From Gimesia benthica (GTDB taxonomy: Bacteria; Planctomycetota; Planctomycetia; Planctomycetales; Planctomycetaceae): a stretch of DNA of 64,000 nt. Under the pieces are notes generated by a model. The model saw only the letters and a list, made by a program, of their open reading frames with translations, was not told the origin of the DNA and did no database searches. The stretch covers positions 2,391,501-2,455,500 of the forward strand of contig NZ_CP043930.1 in the NCBI RefSeq assembly GCF_009720525.1, given 5' to 3'. Shown here piece by piece: positions 29,841 to 39,301 of the stretch; position 1 is the first letter of the stretch, and every line of letters starts with the position of its first letter. Position numbers and translations under genes: made by a program.

Positions 29841-32295
29841 ACCTACTGAGCTCTGTCTCCCAATTCATGATGCTGGCTGCCGACGAAACCACGGCGTTTC
29901 GTTCGATCGAATACGATACGCCCGATACCGGCTGGGGCTGGCTGCTACTGTTGGGGGGCTGGCACTGGTACTGATCCTGTCGATCCGCACCATCTGGAAA
30001 GATTCGTTTCAGCTGCCTGTGTTCTGGCGTTGCTGGTTGACCGGGTTGCGTCTGGCGGTGCTGATTGCATTGATTGTCATCGTATTTAACCCGCATGAAC
30101 GCACACAGAAAATGTCGTTCCGCCCATCCCGGGTCGCGGTACTGGTCGACACTTCACTCTCCATGAGGCACCCGAATGAGCTGGTCTCTGCGAATGCAAG
30201 TTCCCCCGCCAGTCGAAACGTCCCCAGTCGGATGGAAGCCATTGAAAAACTACTCGCGGACTCTCCTCTGATTGCAGACCTGCAGAAGAGTCACCAGGTC
30301 AGTGTCTACACGTTCGACCAGGCCTTGAAAGGGCCACACCATGTCTTCCAGCGTGCGTCACAAGACAAAACTTCCAATACCGAAGAATCAGCTGATACTA
30401 CATCCACAGAAACGGATACTAAAGTTGACTGGAACACTCTGCTGCAACCTCAAGGGCTCGAAACGAGACTGGGGGAACAGCTGGGGCAGCTGATCCGCGA
30501 AATCAATGGTTCAACTCTGTCGGGAATTATCGTGGCCACCGATGGTGCTTCTAATGCAGGCACTGATTTACTCTCTGCCAACGAAGCAGCAAAGGAAGCC
30601 AAAGTTCGTCTGATTACTCTCGGGGTCGGCAGTCCGACACGACCGGCTAACCTGCAGGTTTCAAAAATCATCGCTCCCACCGATGTACAGTTCGGCGATG
30701 CCTTTGAAATCACCGCTCTGCTGCAGGCGGTCGGAATGCCTGGGAAAAATATCACACTGGAGTTGTTGAAAAAACTACCGGGAGAAGCAGAACCAACGGT
30801 AATTGAGTCTCGCGATATTCTATTGCCTACGGAAGACGGCCTGCCGCTGGATGTCAAATTTGAACGGACGCCCGCTGAAGAGGGAGAAATCAACTACGTG
30901 ATCCGGGTGCGTGGCAATCAGCTGGCCCAGGATGCGAACGCGATGGACAACGAACTGCAACACACGGTGAATGTCTTCAGTCGCCCGACTCGGGTACTGG
31001 TGATTGCAGGTGGTCCGATGCGTGATTACCGCTTTGCCCGTACGATGCTTTACCGCCATCCCTCTATCAAGTCAGATGTCTGGCTGCAATCTGCGCCTCC
31101 AGGTGTCTCACAGGATGCAGACCAGTTGCTGTATGAATTCCCCGAACGAGCCGACCTGTTTGAATATGATGTCGTACTGGCTTTCGATGTGAACTGGAGC
31201 CTGTTATCAGAAGAACAGATGCTGAATCTGAATGAATGGGTCTCCTCCGGGGGCGGTGGTATCGTGCTGGTTGCCGGTGATGTCTATACCCCTAAAATGT
31301 CGCTGGAAAGTGACAAGTATCAGTCGATTCTCGATCTGTATCCGGTCTTTATCAATTCCTTTGTGAGGGATTACCTCGATCAGGAAGCAACACAGATTCG
31401 CCGCATTGAATGGACACAGGCGGGACTGGATGCCGGTTTCCTGATGCTGACCGATGATCCGGCGACCTCGAAAGAGCTCTGGGAAACCTTCCCGGGGCTG
31501 TATCGCTGTTATCCCTCAAACGGAGCCAAAGCTGCAGCGACGGTCTACGCTCATTTCCCCGATCCTAAAACTCAAACCGAACACGGTTTTTCGATTCTGA
31601 TGGCTTCGCAGTATTTCGGTGAAGGCCGCTGCTTCTACCTCGGCAGTCCCGAAATGTGGCGTCTCCGATCCGTTGATGAAGATTATTATGACCGCTTTTG
31701 GACCAAACTGATCCGCAATGTCGGACAGGGACGTACTCGACGTGGTACGAAACGGGGGACCCTGATTCTCGAACGGGATGAGTATGTTCTGGGACAGACG
31801 GTCTCGGTACGGGTTCGACTGTTGAATCCCGAATTCCAGCCACTGGTTCAGGAATCGGTGCCGATGGAAGTCATTGACCCGCGCGGACGCCCCCTGGTTC
31901 CTAATCTGCTGTTAATGCAGGATCAAAACCGTCCGGGAGAATACACGGCCAGCTTCCGTGCCAGCCTGCCCGGGAAGTATCGTTTCAATGTGACCGTTCC
32001 GAATTCCAAGGGACAGGTCGTCGAAGGCAGTCTGAGTGTCCTGCTGCCGCGATTGGAAGATGAATCACTGAGCCAGAATGTCAAAGGTCTCAAGGAACTG
32101 GCCCGCGATACAGGTGGTGCGTATCTTGCACTGGAAGAAGCGGAAACCATTCCTACGCTGCTGCCCGACCAGGGTGAAGAATTTTTGATCGACGAACGCT
32201 TGAAAACCCTCTGGGACCAAGCTTGGGTCTTCTTCCTGTTAGCAGGCCTGCTGGCGACGGAGTGGCTGACACGAAAACTGTTTAAATTATCATGA
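29837..32295 (+). CDS. Second VWA-domain membrane protein, reading frame broken by -1 shift near the N-terminus
   Basis: The natural start is the ATG at 29837, overlapping the previous stop (ATGA). It reads MNLLSSVSQFMMLAADETTA up to LLLLGG and then hits a stop at 29972-29974. A -1 shift, or one extra G, in the G6 run at 29953-29958 continues it as LALVLILSIRTIWKD, completing the first membrane helix and an 819-residue protein ending at 32295. The alternative start TTG 29830 gives Cys/His/Arg-rich nonsense before that helix. Domains: two membrane helices (about 35-55, 65-85), a VWA domain (about 100-290) with DTSLSM and ATDGAS, an amidotransferase-like domain with VLVIAGGPMRDYRFARTML (about 390-500), then Ig-like strands and a C-terminal helix. 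Confidence 0.75.
29953..29959 (+). other. Frame-break site: G GGG GGC in phase in the second VWA gene
   Basis: Read from ATG 29837 the codons are TTG GGG GGC TGG, so G GGG GGC is an in-phase slippery heptamer. After a -1 slip the next codon is CTG at 29959 and the frame stays open to 32295. Without it, translation stops after 45 codons. Loss of one G from a G7 run in the assembly would look identical. Confidence 0.55.
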
Positions 32296-32369
32296 CAATC
32301 AGTAATGGAAAGAATTTCAGGGAACTCCGGCACTTCAATCGACGTCCCAAATGATTGTAAAGCAGACCT

Positions 32370-34844
32370 ATGAATGAACCATCAAAAATCACGCTCCCCC
32401 AGGAAATCACCGATCTCCTCAATCGGTTGCGTGGGAAAATCCGCAGATACATTCTGTTGGAAGGAGTTGCCCGGCTGCTGGCAGTGATCGGTCTGATCTT
32501 CTGGGCCAGCTTCCTGGTTGACTGGGGTTACTTTCAGCTGAGCCATTTTGAACTGCCGGTCTGGTTTCGAGCCTCGCTGGTCCTGATTTCCGTTTCGGCA
32601 ATTCTCGTGCTGGCGGTCAGTCTGCTGCTGTTCCGCCTGATGAAAAAAATGCGACGCAAAGCACTCGCACTGGTGCTGGAGCGACGCTTCCCCGAACTGA
32701 ATGACCGGCTGGCGACCGCGATTGAACTGCACGAGACCCAGGAACCACAGAATGCCCTGACCCGCGCGATGCTGGAACGGACTGTGCATGAAGTGGCCGA
32801 GGGCAGCAGACAGCTCCCGCTGGAAGAGGTCTTCGACAAACGTCCGCTGCGGCGTGCTTTTCTCTGCGCGCTGGCATTGTGTATTTCGATCCTGACGCTG
32901 GCGGTGTTCAATCAACCGGCGATGGCCCGCTGGGCCAAGGGTTACCTGGAGCTAAAAACCGATTACTGGAATCGAGAGACGGGGCTGGTAGTCAAAGTCA
33001 TCGCACAGCCTGGTGACCGGGTTAAAGAATTTCAGAATCAGATCTACAAGCACGGGCTGGGCAACGATCTGACCCTGCTGGTGGAAACGGCAGATGGAAA
33101 GCAGGCCCCGGAACGCGTCCAACTGACATATCGAATGCAAAGTGGACGGGGAGGCGGCCGGACGGTGATGTCCCGCATGGGAGAAGGCCGTTTTAAACAC
33201 ACGATTACCGATCTGCTGGAAGATATTCAGGTCTGGGTGTCGGGGAATGATTACACCAATCCCGAGCCTTACACCATTGAGATTGTGGAAAACCCCGTGC
33301 TGGACCAGATTCAACTCTCATGTGTGTACCCGCCCTACATGGGCCTGAACCAGGTTGAGCCGGCTTCGGGCAAACCAGTCCCCGATCTCCTGGCCGTACA
33401 GGGGACTCAGATTTCGATCCCTGTAAATACTGATTTTGATCTGATCTCAAGTGCCAATAAACCGATCACCCGATACCTGTTCGAAACAGATCGTCTCAAA
33501 CTGCAACTCGAACCACCACGTGAGAATAGCCAGACCGAGAGTTATCTGGCCTGGAAAAACCCTCAGGGAGAAATTGTCACGCAGGTTGAGATCACGGGCC
33601 CCCAACTGTCACAGATGTGTGGGTCAGACCAGTTACAGTTCCAGATTCCCTTCACGCTGATCAGTGAAAGTAAACCTCAGTCCGAGGCCCAGAGTGGCTC
33701 TCTGCCTGCCCGCATTCCACTCATGGCGGACGAACCGATCCGGATTTATCTGGAGGATGCAGACGGGCTGCTGGTAACCGAACCGATCCGTTTGAGTATC
33801 AACGGGATCGTCGATCAACCACCCAAAATTGATACACAACTCAAAGGAATCGGAAAATCCATTACCCGTAAGGCGATGATTCCGGTACAGGGAACGATTA
33901 CCGATGATTACGGTATCCAGGCAGCACGATTTGATTTCCTGGTCGATGAAGATAAAAACTTCCGCCCCCGGCCGTTCCGCAAGAAACCAAGTGAACGCCC
34001 CCGGGAATTCACTCTACAACGGAATGATCAGGAGGAGTGGGAACGTTTTGAGGTCCTCCCATTGGATCTGAAAGTCGGACAGAAAATCAGCCTGACCGTC
34101 CATGCAGAAGATGCAGACAACTTGAGCGGTCCGCATCAGGTACATGGGGAAACCTATCACTTTGAAATTGTTACCGACGAAGAGCTACTCTCCCAGCTCT
34201 ATTCCAAGGAACTCAATCTGCGGAAACGCTTCGAACAAATCTTCAAAGAAGTCACACAGACGCGCGATGAACTGACTGAGCGTATCGAACAACTTAAGCA
34301 GGCAGAATCGATCAAAGCGAGACAAAAGCAGGGACAAAGCGATCCCAAATGGAATGACACACTGCTGGAAATCCAGACGGCGGTCGCGGTTTCAGCCGAT
34401 CGCAGTTTGTACGGCAGCCGCAAGAATGCGACTGAAACCGCGTCGATCGTTGAATCATTTCATGACATCCGAGAAGAGCTGGTGAACAACGGAGTCGCCA
34501 CTGCACAGATTCTGGGCCGGATTGACGACAAAATTCTCAAACCCCTGACCATGATCCACGAGCAGGACTTTCCCGAGGTCGATCAACACCTGGGACTGCT
34601 CCGACTGGCTATCGAGAAACAAAATGACCCCTTGCCGGAAATGCAGACCAGCATTGAACTTTTGAACGCCATGCTGAACCGGATGCAGAGTGTCCTTGAT
34701 GAAATGCAGGACCTGCTGGAGTTTCACGAAGCCATTGAAATGCTGAAGAATCTGATTGAACGCGAAAAAGAATTAACCGAAGAGACAAAAAAATATCGCA
34801 AAAACAAGCTGCTCGATCGTCTCAAAGGGTTGGGGCTGGAATAA
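32370..34844 (+). CDS. Large membrane-anchored protein with Ig-like region and C-terminal coiled coil (DUF4175-like)
   Basis: Encodes 824 residues. Two N-terminal membrane helices (about 36-60 and 68-95) enclose a short loop; a third (about 165-185) follows a helical segment containing RRKALALVLERRFPELNDRLATA. This start resembles DUF4175-type proteins found beside MoxR/BatA genes. A beta-rich exported part (about 200-560) precedes a long coiled coil (about 610-820) ending in charged residues (KKYRKNKLLDRLKG). No enzymatic motif was found. The gene follows the VWA proteins in the same direction and is followed by another coiled-coil protein, so an envelope scaffold is likely. The family call is tentative. 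Confidence 0.65.
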   Translation: MNEPSKITLPQEITDLLNRLRGKIRRYILLEGVARLLAVIGLIFWASFLVDWGYFQLSHFELPVWFRASLVLISVSAILVLAVSLLLFRLMKKMRRKALALVLERRFPELNDRLATAIELHETQEPQNALTRAMLERTVHEVAEGSRQLPLEEVFDKRPLRRAFLCALALCISILTLAVFNQPAMARWAKGYLELKTDYWNRETGLVVKVIAQPGDRVKEFQNQIYKHGLGNDLTLLVETADGKQAPERVQLTYRMQSGRGGGRTVMSRMGEGRFKHTITDLLEDIQVWVSGNDYTNPEPYTIEIVENPVLDQIQLSCVYPPYMGLNQVEPASGKPVPDLLAVQGTQISIPVNTDFDLISSANKPITRYLFETDRLKLQLEPPRENSQTESYLAWKNPQGEIVTQVEITGPQLSQMCGSDQLQFQIPFTLISESKPQSEAQSGSLPARIPLMADEPIRIYLEDADGLLVTEPIRLSINGIVDQPPKIDTQLKGIGKSITRKAMIPVQGTITDDYGIQAARFDFLVDEDKNFRPRPFRKKPSERPREFTLQRNDQEEWERFEVLPLDLKVGQKISLTVHAEDADNLSGPHQVHGETYHFEIVTDEELLSQLYSKELNLRKRFEQIFKEVTQTRDELTERIEQLKQAESIKARQKQGQSDPKWNDTLLEIQTAVAVSADRSLYGSRKNATETASIVESFHDIREELVNNGVATAQILGRIDDKILKPLTMIHEQDFPEVDQHLGLLRLAIEKQNDPLPEMQTSIELLNAMLNRMQSVLDEMQDLLEFHEAIEMLKNLIEREKELTEETKKYRKNKLLDRLKGLGLE

Positions 34845-34937
34845 TCTGTCGCCAATCTGTGCTTCGGTCAAAATGCGATTTTCACCCCGCTTTTGACTGA
34901 ACACAAAAACATGCTTCGAACATGGTCCCCGACATGA

Positions 34938-34943
34938 TATAAT
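34938..34943 (+). promoter_or_regulatory. Perfect -10 (TATAAT) candidate promoter inside the MoxR block
   Basis: TATAAT at 34938-34943 lies in the 215-base gap before the Gln-rich protein gene; at 17-base spacing the -35 would be TTCGAA (34915-34920), a weak match. It could start a sub-operon covering the downstream envelope genes. The resulting leader would be about 110 bases. Confidence 0.4.
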
Positions 34944-35059
34944 AAATTACTGTGCTTTCTTCTCAGCGCGCTCATTATGTTGAGAAAGACACAGCCCTTA
35001 CGTATTCCCTCCCTATCGGTTCTGAGTTCATTATGAATTTTCTGTCAGGAGCACTTCTT

Positions 35060-36832
35060 ATGTTGAATCGCCCCCGCATCGCCTGCCTGCTGTTCGCGAT
35101 CACTGGCGTTCTATTGTGTGCCCCTGTGACCTTCGCTCAGGACAATGCCACAGACTCCGGGGCTGCTAACGGGAAACGAGATCTCTCTGATAAACAGGAA
35201 GCGATCTCCCAGCAGTTCAAGCGATTTGAATCGACGCTGCACGATCTGGGCGAGTACATGAAAAAGACCGACCCTGCCCGGGCCGACCTGCTGTTTCGGG
35301 CCTTTGGTCAGAGTAAACAGAATCAGATGACGGTCGAAATGCAGAGGGTCCTGCAGATGCTGCAGGACGGGCAACTGGGTGAAGCGGTCGAACGGCAGGA
35401 AAACCTGCTTCAAAACATGCAGGCCCTGCTCGCGCTGCTTCAGAGCGAAGACCGCATGAGTGAAGTGGAGAAAGAAAAAGAACGGCTGCAGAATCTGCTC
35501 AAAGATGTAAACCGGTTGATCGGCCAGGAACGGGACGTCAGAGCGGCAACGGAACGCGGAGGTAAACAGGCTGATCTCCAGGATAAACAGCAGAAGACCG
35601 CTGATAACGCGAAAAAGCTGGAGGCGAAGATCGACCAGCAGGATGCAGAGAAGAATAAGGACTCACAGCAGTCTGAAAATAAAAATGATCAGGAACAGAA
35701 AGATTCCGATCAGAAGCCATCAGGAGAGCAGAAAGAATCTGACTCGAAAGAAGGCAAACCCGAATCAAAGTCTGATCAAAAATCGGATCAGTCTCAGGAT
35801 TCCAAATCTCAGAATAAATCTCCCCAACAAGGGAAATCAGACCAGAGTCAGAAAGGCTCTCCCCAGGAAAAGTCTCCTCAGCAGGGAGAGCAGTCTCAAC
35901 AACAGCAACAGCAGTCTCAACAGCAGTCTCAACAGCAACAATCGCAGGAACAGCAGCAATCCCAGCAGGGGCAACAGAAACAGTCGCCGCAGTCAGAGAG
36001 TCAGCAGCAACAGCAGAAAACTCCCGGACGCGAAGAACTGGAAAAAGCCCGTCAGGAGATGGAAAAAGCGATTGAAGAACTGAAGAAGCAGCAGAAGGAA
36101 AACGCTTCGAAACATCAGGACGAAGCGATTCGTAAACTGACAGAGGCCAAAGAAAAGCTGGAAGAGATGCTGCGTCAGTTACGTGAAGAAGAACGCGAAT
36201 TGAAGCTGGCTGCGATGGAGGCCCGCTTGCAGAAGATTCTTGCACAGCAGAAACGTGTCTATGCCGGCACCCTGTCGATCGATCAGGTACCAGAAAAAGA
36301 ACGCAACAGCCGTCATACCGCAAGAGCGGTTCAGTTATCGCGCGAAGAGACCATGATTGGAACCGAAGTCGATAAAGCGATTCTGATGATTAAAGACGAA
36401 GGTTCCTCTGTCGCCTTTGGTGAAGCTCTGACTGAGGTGCGAGAGGATGTGCAGTCGGTCTCGTATCGGCTCAACCAGACTAAGGTCGGTACCCTGACAC
36501 AGGAAATCGAGCAGGATATTATCAGCACGCTGGAAGAAATGATCGAAGCGCTGCAGAAAGAGATGGAGAAATCGGAAGACGAGAAGAAACAGCAACAGCA
36601 GCAACAACAGGGCGCTCCCAAAGATAAATCCCTGGTCGACATGCTGGCTGAGGTCAAGATGCTCCGTTCCATGCAGTTACGAGTGAATAACCGAACCCGC
36701 CGCATCGAAAAACTGGCCCAGGAAAAGGATGCCAATCGTGCTGACCTGCTGGAACAGTTGCAGAATCTGGCGGATCGACAGACACGTATCCAGAATGCCA
36801 CCTACATTCTGGCTACCGGAAAAAACAAATAG
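35060..36832 (+). CDS. Exported Gln/Ser/Lys-rich coiled-coil protein of unknown function
   Basis: Encodes 590 residues from ATG 35060, chosen because AGGAG lies eight bases upstream and a clean signal peptide follows (MLNRPRIACLLFAITGVLL, cleavage near FAQ-D). In-frame starts at 35033 and 34952 only add non-conserved residues. An N-terminal coiled coil (about 40-180) leads into a low-complexity tract (about 185-325) of Gln, Ser, Lys, Asp and Pro. A second, well-formed coiled coil runs from about 325 to the end and contains a KQQQQQQQG stretch. It is probably a periplasmic structural or spacer protein. It resembles no enzyme; the neighbours suggest assembly with the VWA and DUF4175-like proteins. 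Confidence 0.7.
   Translation: MLNRPRIACLLFAITGVLLCAPVTFAQDNATDSGAANGKRDLSDKQEAISQQFKRFESTLHDLGEYMKKTDPARADLLFRAFGQSKQNQMTVEMQRVLQMLQDGQLGEAVERQENLLQNMQALLALLQSEDRMSEVEKEKERLQNLLKDVNRLIGQERDVRAATERGGKQADLQDKQQKTADNAKKLEAKIDQQDAEKNKDSQQSENKNDQEQKDSDQKPSGEQKESDSKEGKPESKSDQKSDQSQDSKSQNKSPQQGKSDQSQKGSPQEKSPQQGEQSQQQQQQSQQQSQQQQSQEQQQSQQGQQKQSPQSESQQQQQKTPGREELEKARQEMEKAIEELKKQQKENASKHQDEAIRKLTEAKEKLEEMLRQLREEERELKLAAMEARLQKILAQQKRVYAGTLSIDQVPEKERNSRHTARAVQLSREETMIGTEVDKAILMIKDEGSSVAFGEALTEVREDVQSVSYRLNQTKVGTLTQEIEQDIISTLEEMIEALQKEMEKSEDEKKQQQQQQQGAPKDKSLVDMLAEVKMLRSMQLRVNNRTRRIEKLAQEKDANRADLLEQLQNLADRQTRIQNATYILATGKNK
35872..36019 (+). repeat. CAG/CAA-rich low-complexity tract encoding a Gln/Ser run
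   Basis: About 150 bases dominated by CAG, CAA and TCT/TCC codons, giving repeats of the form Q(2-5)S. CAG and CAA are mixed, so this is selection for glutamine rather than pure trinucleotide slippage. The tract lies in the linker between the two coiled coils of the exported protein. Confidence 0.8.
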
Positions 36833-36868
36833 CAGCGTACCTGTTTTACACAAAGGTAACAGACCAAG

Positions 36869-38011
36869 ATGAAACAGCAGTTACTCAACTGTCAAAATCA
36901 AAGCGGCATCAGAAGCCTGCTCAAAGTGTGCGTTCTGCTGCTCCTGTGGAATGGTCCCGGCCTGACGGTGTATGGGCAGATTTCAGAGAAAGACGCCCTT
37001 CCGTTGGAAACGAAAGCACAGAAACCGGCTGAAGAAGAAAAGACGGTACTCTACGCGGCTCCATCAGCCGTCGATCTGAAAATTCAGCTGGAGACCTGGA
37101 CCGTCGAACAGAAAGCCAAAGATCCGGCACAGTTAAAGCGGGTCGCATCCCTGCTGGCCAAACTGGATCCCAGCCTGAATGCGGAAGACAAACTGAATCT
37201 GACCATGCAGGTCTTTGCCGAAGTGAAACCGGAAGCCCGTGAAGTGGCCCGCGCCTATCAGCTGTCGGAACAGTACCCGGTCTTTTCTAATCAACCACTT
37301 CTGGTAGAGGGCAAAGCCGATCAATTCTATCTGGCCAATCTGCGATACTACGTCGCCCGCAACCTGACGCAGTATCGCATGGTCGATCAGGCACTGGTAA
37401 TTTTCAATACCATCCAGCCCGATCAACTGGTCGATCCAGCCGGATACCTCTTTTACAAAGCAGTCTGCGAGCATCATCTCCTGCAGAAAGAAGCTTGTGA
37501 TAAGACACTGACACAACTGCTTGATCGGACTCAGGAAATCCCTGAACGCTATCGACAGTTGGCCACACTGATGCAGGCAGATCTCGCATCGCTTAAAGAA
37601 GACAGTCTTGATGAAATCTCCCGCAAGATGAGCGATGTCGAGCGACGTCTTGACCTGGGTAAGTCGGGGAAAGACACTCAGAAAGTGGAAGATGAAATCA
37701 TCGCGGCTCTCGACAAAATGATCAAGAAAATGGAAGACCAGTCCAAGAACAGTCCTTCCTCCGGTTCGGGTTCCAGCAGCTCCGGTTCTCCTGAGCAGGG
37801 CGCAGACGAAAGCCGCGTCAAAGGGTCTACAGCCCCCGGCGAGGTCGACAAGAAGAAGCTGTCGAATAATGGAGGCTGGGGAACACTGCCTCCCAAGAAA
37901 CAGGCCTCGGCCAAAAATATCATTAACCGTAATTTCCCTTCCCACTATCGGAAGGCCATCGAAAAGTACTTTAAAAAGCTGGCGACCGAGAAAGCGAGTT
38001 CCGGCAAATAA
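36869..38011 (+). CDS. Exported protein of unknown function with helical repeat region and Gly/Ser linker
   Basis: Encodes 380 residues from ATG 36869 (AAAGGT upstream). An N-terminal hydrophobic segment (about 16-36, ending near YGQ) looks like a signal peptide. Residues 65-245 are helical with TPR-like spacing. A coiled segment (about 245-290) precedes a Ser/Gly linker (about 291-312), and a basic C-terminal part contains NFPSHYRKAIEKYFKKLA, a short motif seen at the end of some planctomycete envelope proteins. It follows the Gln-rich coiled-coil protein in the same orientation with 36 bases between. No enzymatic motif was found and no function can be given. Confidence 0.65.
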   Translation: MKQQLLNCQNQSGIRSLLKVCVLLLLWNGPGLTVYGQISEKDALPLETKAQKPAEEEKTVLYAAPSAVDLKIQLETWTVEQKAKDPAQLKRVASLLAKLDPSLNAEDKLNLTMQVFAEVKPEAREVARAYQLSEQYPVFSNQPLLVEGKADQFYLANLRYYVARNLTQYRMVDQALVIFNTIQPDQLVDPAGYLFYKAVCEHHLLQKEACDKTLTQLLDRTQEIPERYRQLATLMQADLASLKEDSLDEISRKMSDVERRLDLGKSGKDTQKVEDEIIAALDKMIKKMEDQSKNSPSSGSGSSSSGSPEQGADESRVKGSTAPGEVDKKKLSNNGGWGTLPPKKQASAKNIINRNFPSHYRKAIEKYFKKLATEKASSGK

Positions 38012-38065
38012 GCGACATGCCAGACCGTATTTCGCCTCGATTTGAATAGAATACTGGAGACGTTT

Positions 38066-39232
38066 ATGCATTCCCTGTTTTGTGCCACCATGACCATGCT
38101 GCTGGCAGCCTCCCCCGGAGTCGAAGTGACCTCTCTGACGGGAACGAGCGTTTCAGGTCAGCTGCAGTCAATGAATCAGGGGACGATCCAGCTGAAACAG
38201 GGGCAGGATGATCGACAGTATCCCCTCTCGGGTGTGTTGAATGTACGGTTCCCGCAGAATCGCTTTCAACGCACACTCGAAACTCCTCTAATGGTGCGGC
38301 TGGCTGATGGTTCCCGTTTTCCGATTCAGGATCTGAAGAGTAATGATCGGGAGACTGTTCTGCAGGGGGAGCAGACGGGAAGCCTGAGTGTTCCTACCAA
38401 AGCGGTCACATCCGTTCGCTTCGGAGCCCTGAATTCCGATCTTCAGAAATCATGGGACAAACTGCTTAACGGAAAACATAGTAAAGATCTGCTGGTCGTC
38501 CAGAAAGAAAATGTGCTCGACTACATTGATGGTGTTGTCGGCAATATCACCGCTGACCGGATTCAGTTCTTTGCCGGTGAAGATGAAGTTCCCGTCAATC
38601 GTCAGCGGGTCTTCGGCATTATTTACGCTCGTCCAGCGACAACAGAGACGACGCCCTTCTGTTCAATCAAGCTGACAGATGAAGGTACCCTGCAGGCTTC
38701 AGCAATTTCTTATAACGGAACAGATTTCGAAGCCACTCTGCAGACAGGAGCCCGCACCAGGCTTTCTCCTTCGGTAATCGCGAATCTGGATTTCAGCCAG
38801 GGAAAAGTACGTTATCTATCCGATCTGGAACCACGCAATATTGAATACACGCCCTTCTTCGACACCGTCTGGAAGTATCGCCGTGACAAACATCGCGATG
38901 GAGGACCGCTGCGCGTGGGTGGCAAAGAATACACACGGGGGCTCTATATTCATTCCAAAACCCTGCTGCAGTATCGACTCAAAGACGACTACCGCCGTTT
39001 CCGGGCTGTGATGGGAATTGACGACTCGGTCCCCGGTATCGGATTTGTATATGTGGAAATCAAAGGCAATGGCCGTACGCTCTTCGCCGGCAACGTAAAA
39101 AGTTCTGACTCACCTGTCGATTTAGATCTGGATGTCAGTGGCGTCCGTGACCTGGAAATCCTGGTTGATTTTGGAGATAACCTGGAAATCTGCGATCACC
39201 TGGACCTGTGTAATGCCCGCCTGATTAAATAA
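38066..39232 (+). CDS. Exported protein with C-terminal NPCBM (carbohydrate-binding-like) domain
   Basis: Encodes 388 residues from ATG 38066 (GGAG seven bases upstream); TTG 38042 is in frame but has no ribosome site. The N-terminus looks like a short signal peptide (MHSLFCATMTMLLAASPG). The middle (about 20-250) is beta-rich, with repeated segments of the form SVRFG/VLNVRFP. The C-terminal 140 residues match the NPCBM/NEW2 domain: YTRGLYIHSKTLLQYRLK, FRAVMGIDDSV, and IDLDLDVSGV-like strands ending HLDLCNARLIK. Such domains bind glycans in glycosyl hydrolases; no catalytic domain is attached here. It is located between coiled-coil proteins and HtrA-like genes. Confidence 0.8.
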   Translation: MHSLFCATMTMLLAASPGVEVTSLTGTSVSGQLQSMNQGTIQLKQGQDDRQYPLSGVLNVRFPQNRFQRTLETPLMVRLADGSRFPIQDLKSNDRETVLQGEQTGSLSVPTKAVTSVRFGALNSDLQKSWDKLLNGKHSKDLLVVQKENVLDYIDGVVGNITADRIQFFAGEDEVPVNRQRVFGIIYARPATTETTPFCSIKLTDEGTLQASAISYNGTDFEATLQTGARTRLSPSVIANLDFSQGKVRYLSDLEPRNIEYTPFFDTVWKYRRDKHRDGGPLRVGGKEYTRGLYIHSKTLLQYRLKDDYRRFRAVMGIDDSVPGIGFVYVEIKGNGRTLFAGNVKSSDSPVDLDLDVSGVRDLEILVDFGDNLEICDHLDLCNARLIK

Positions 39233-39301
39233 CCCGGACTCGTGAATGACTCTCCCGAAAACGGGTTGGTCTACTGCGGTCCTGAATGATAAGGGAAATC
39301 A

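Noticed and set aside
29830-29960. TTG start at 29830 for the second VWA gene
   Set aside because: It gives a Cys/His/Arg-rich leader out of keeping with a membrane protein, while ATG 29837 gives a normal N-terminus in the frame coupled to the upstream stop.
35538-36323. 261-residue minus-strand open frame
   Set aside because: It mirrors the Gln/Ser codon tract (CAG/CAA read as CTG/TTG); the open frame follows from the low complexity of the real gene.
37133-38071. 312-residue minus-strand open frame
   Set aside because: Antisense shadow of the exported protein gene at 36869-38011, which has a signal peptide, a ribosome site and matching neighbours.
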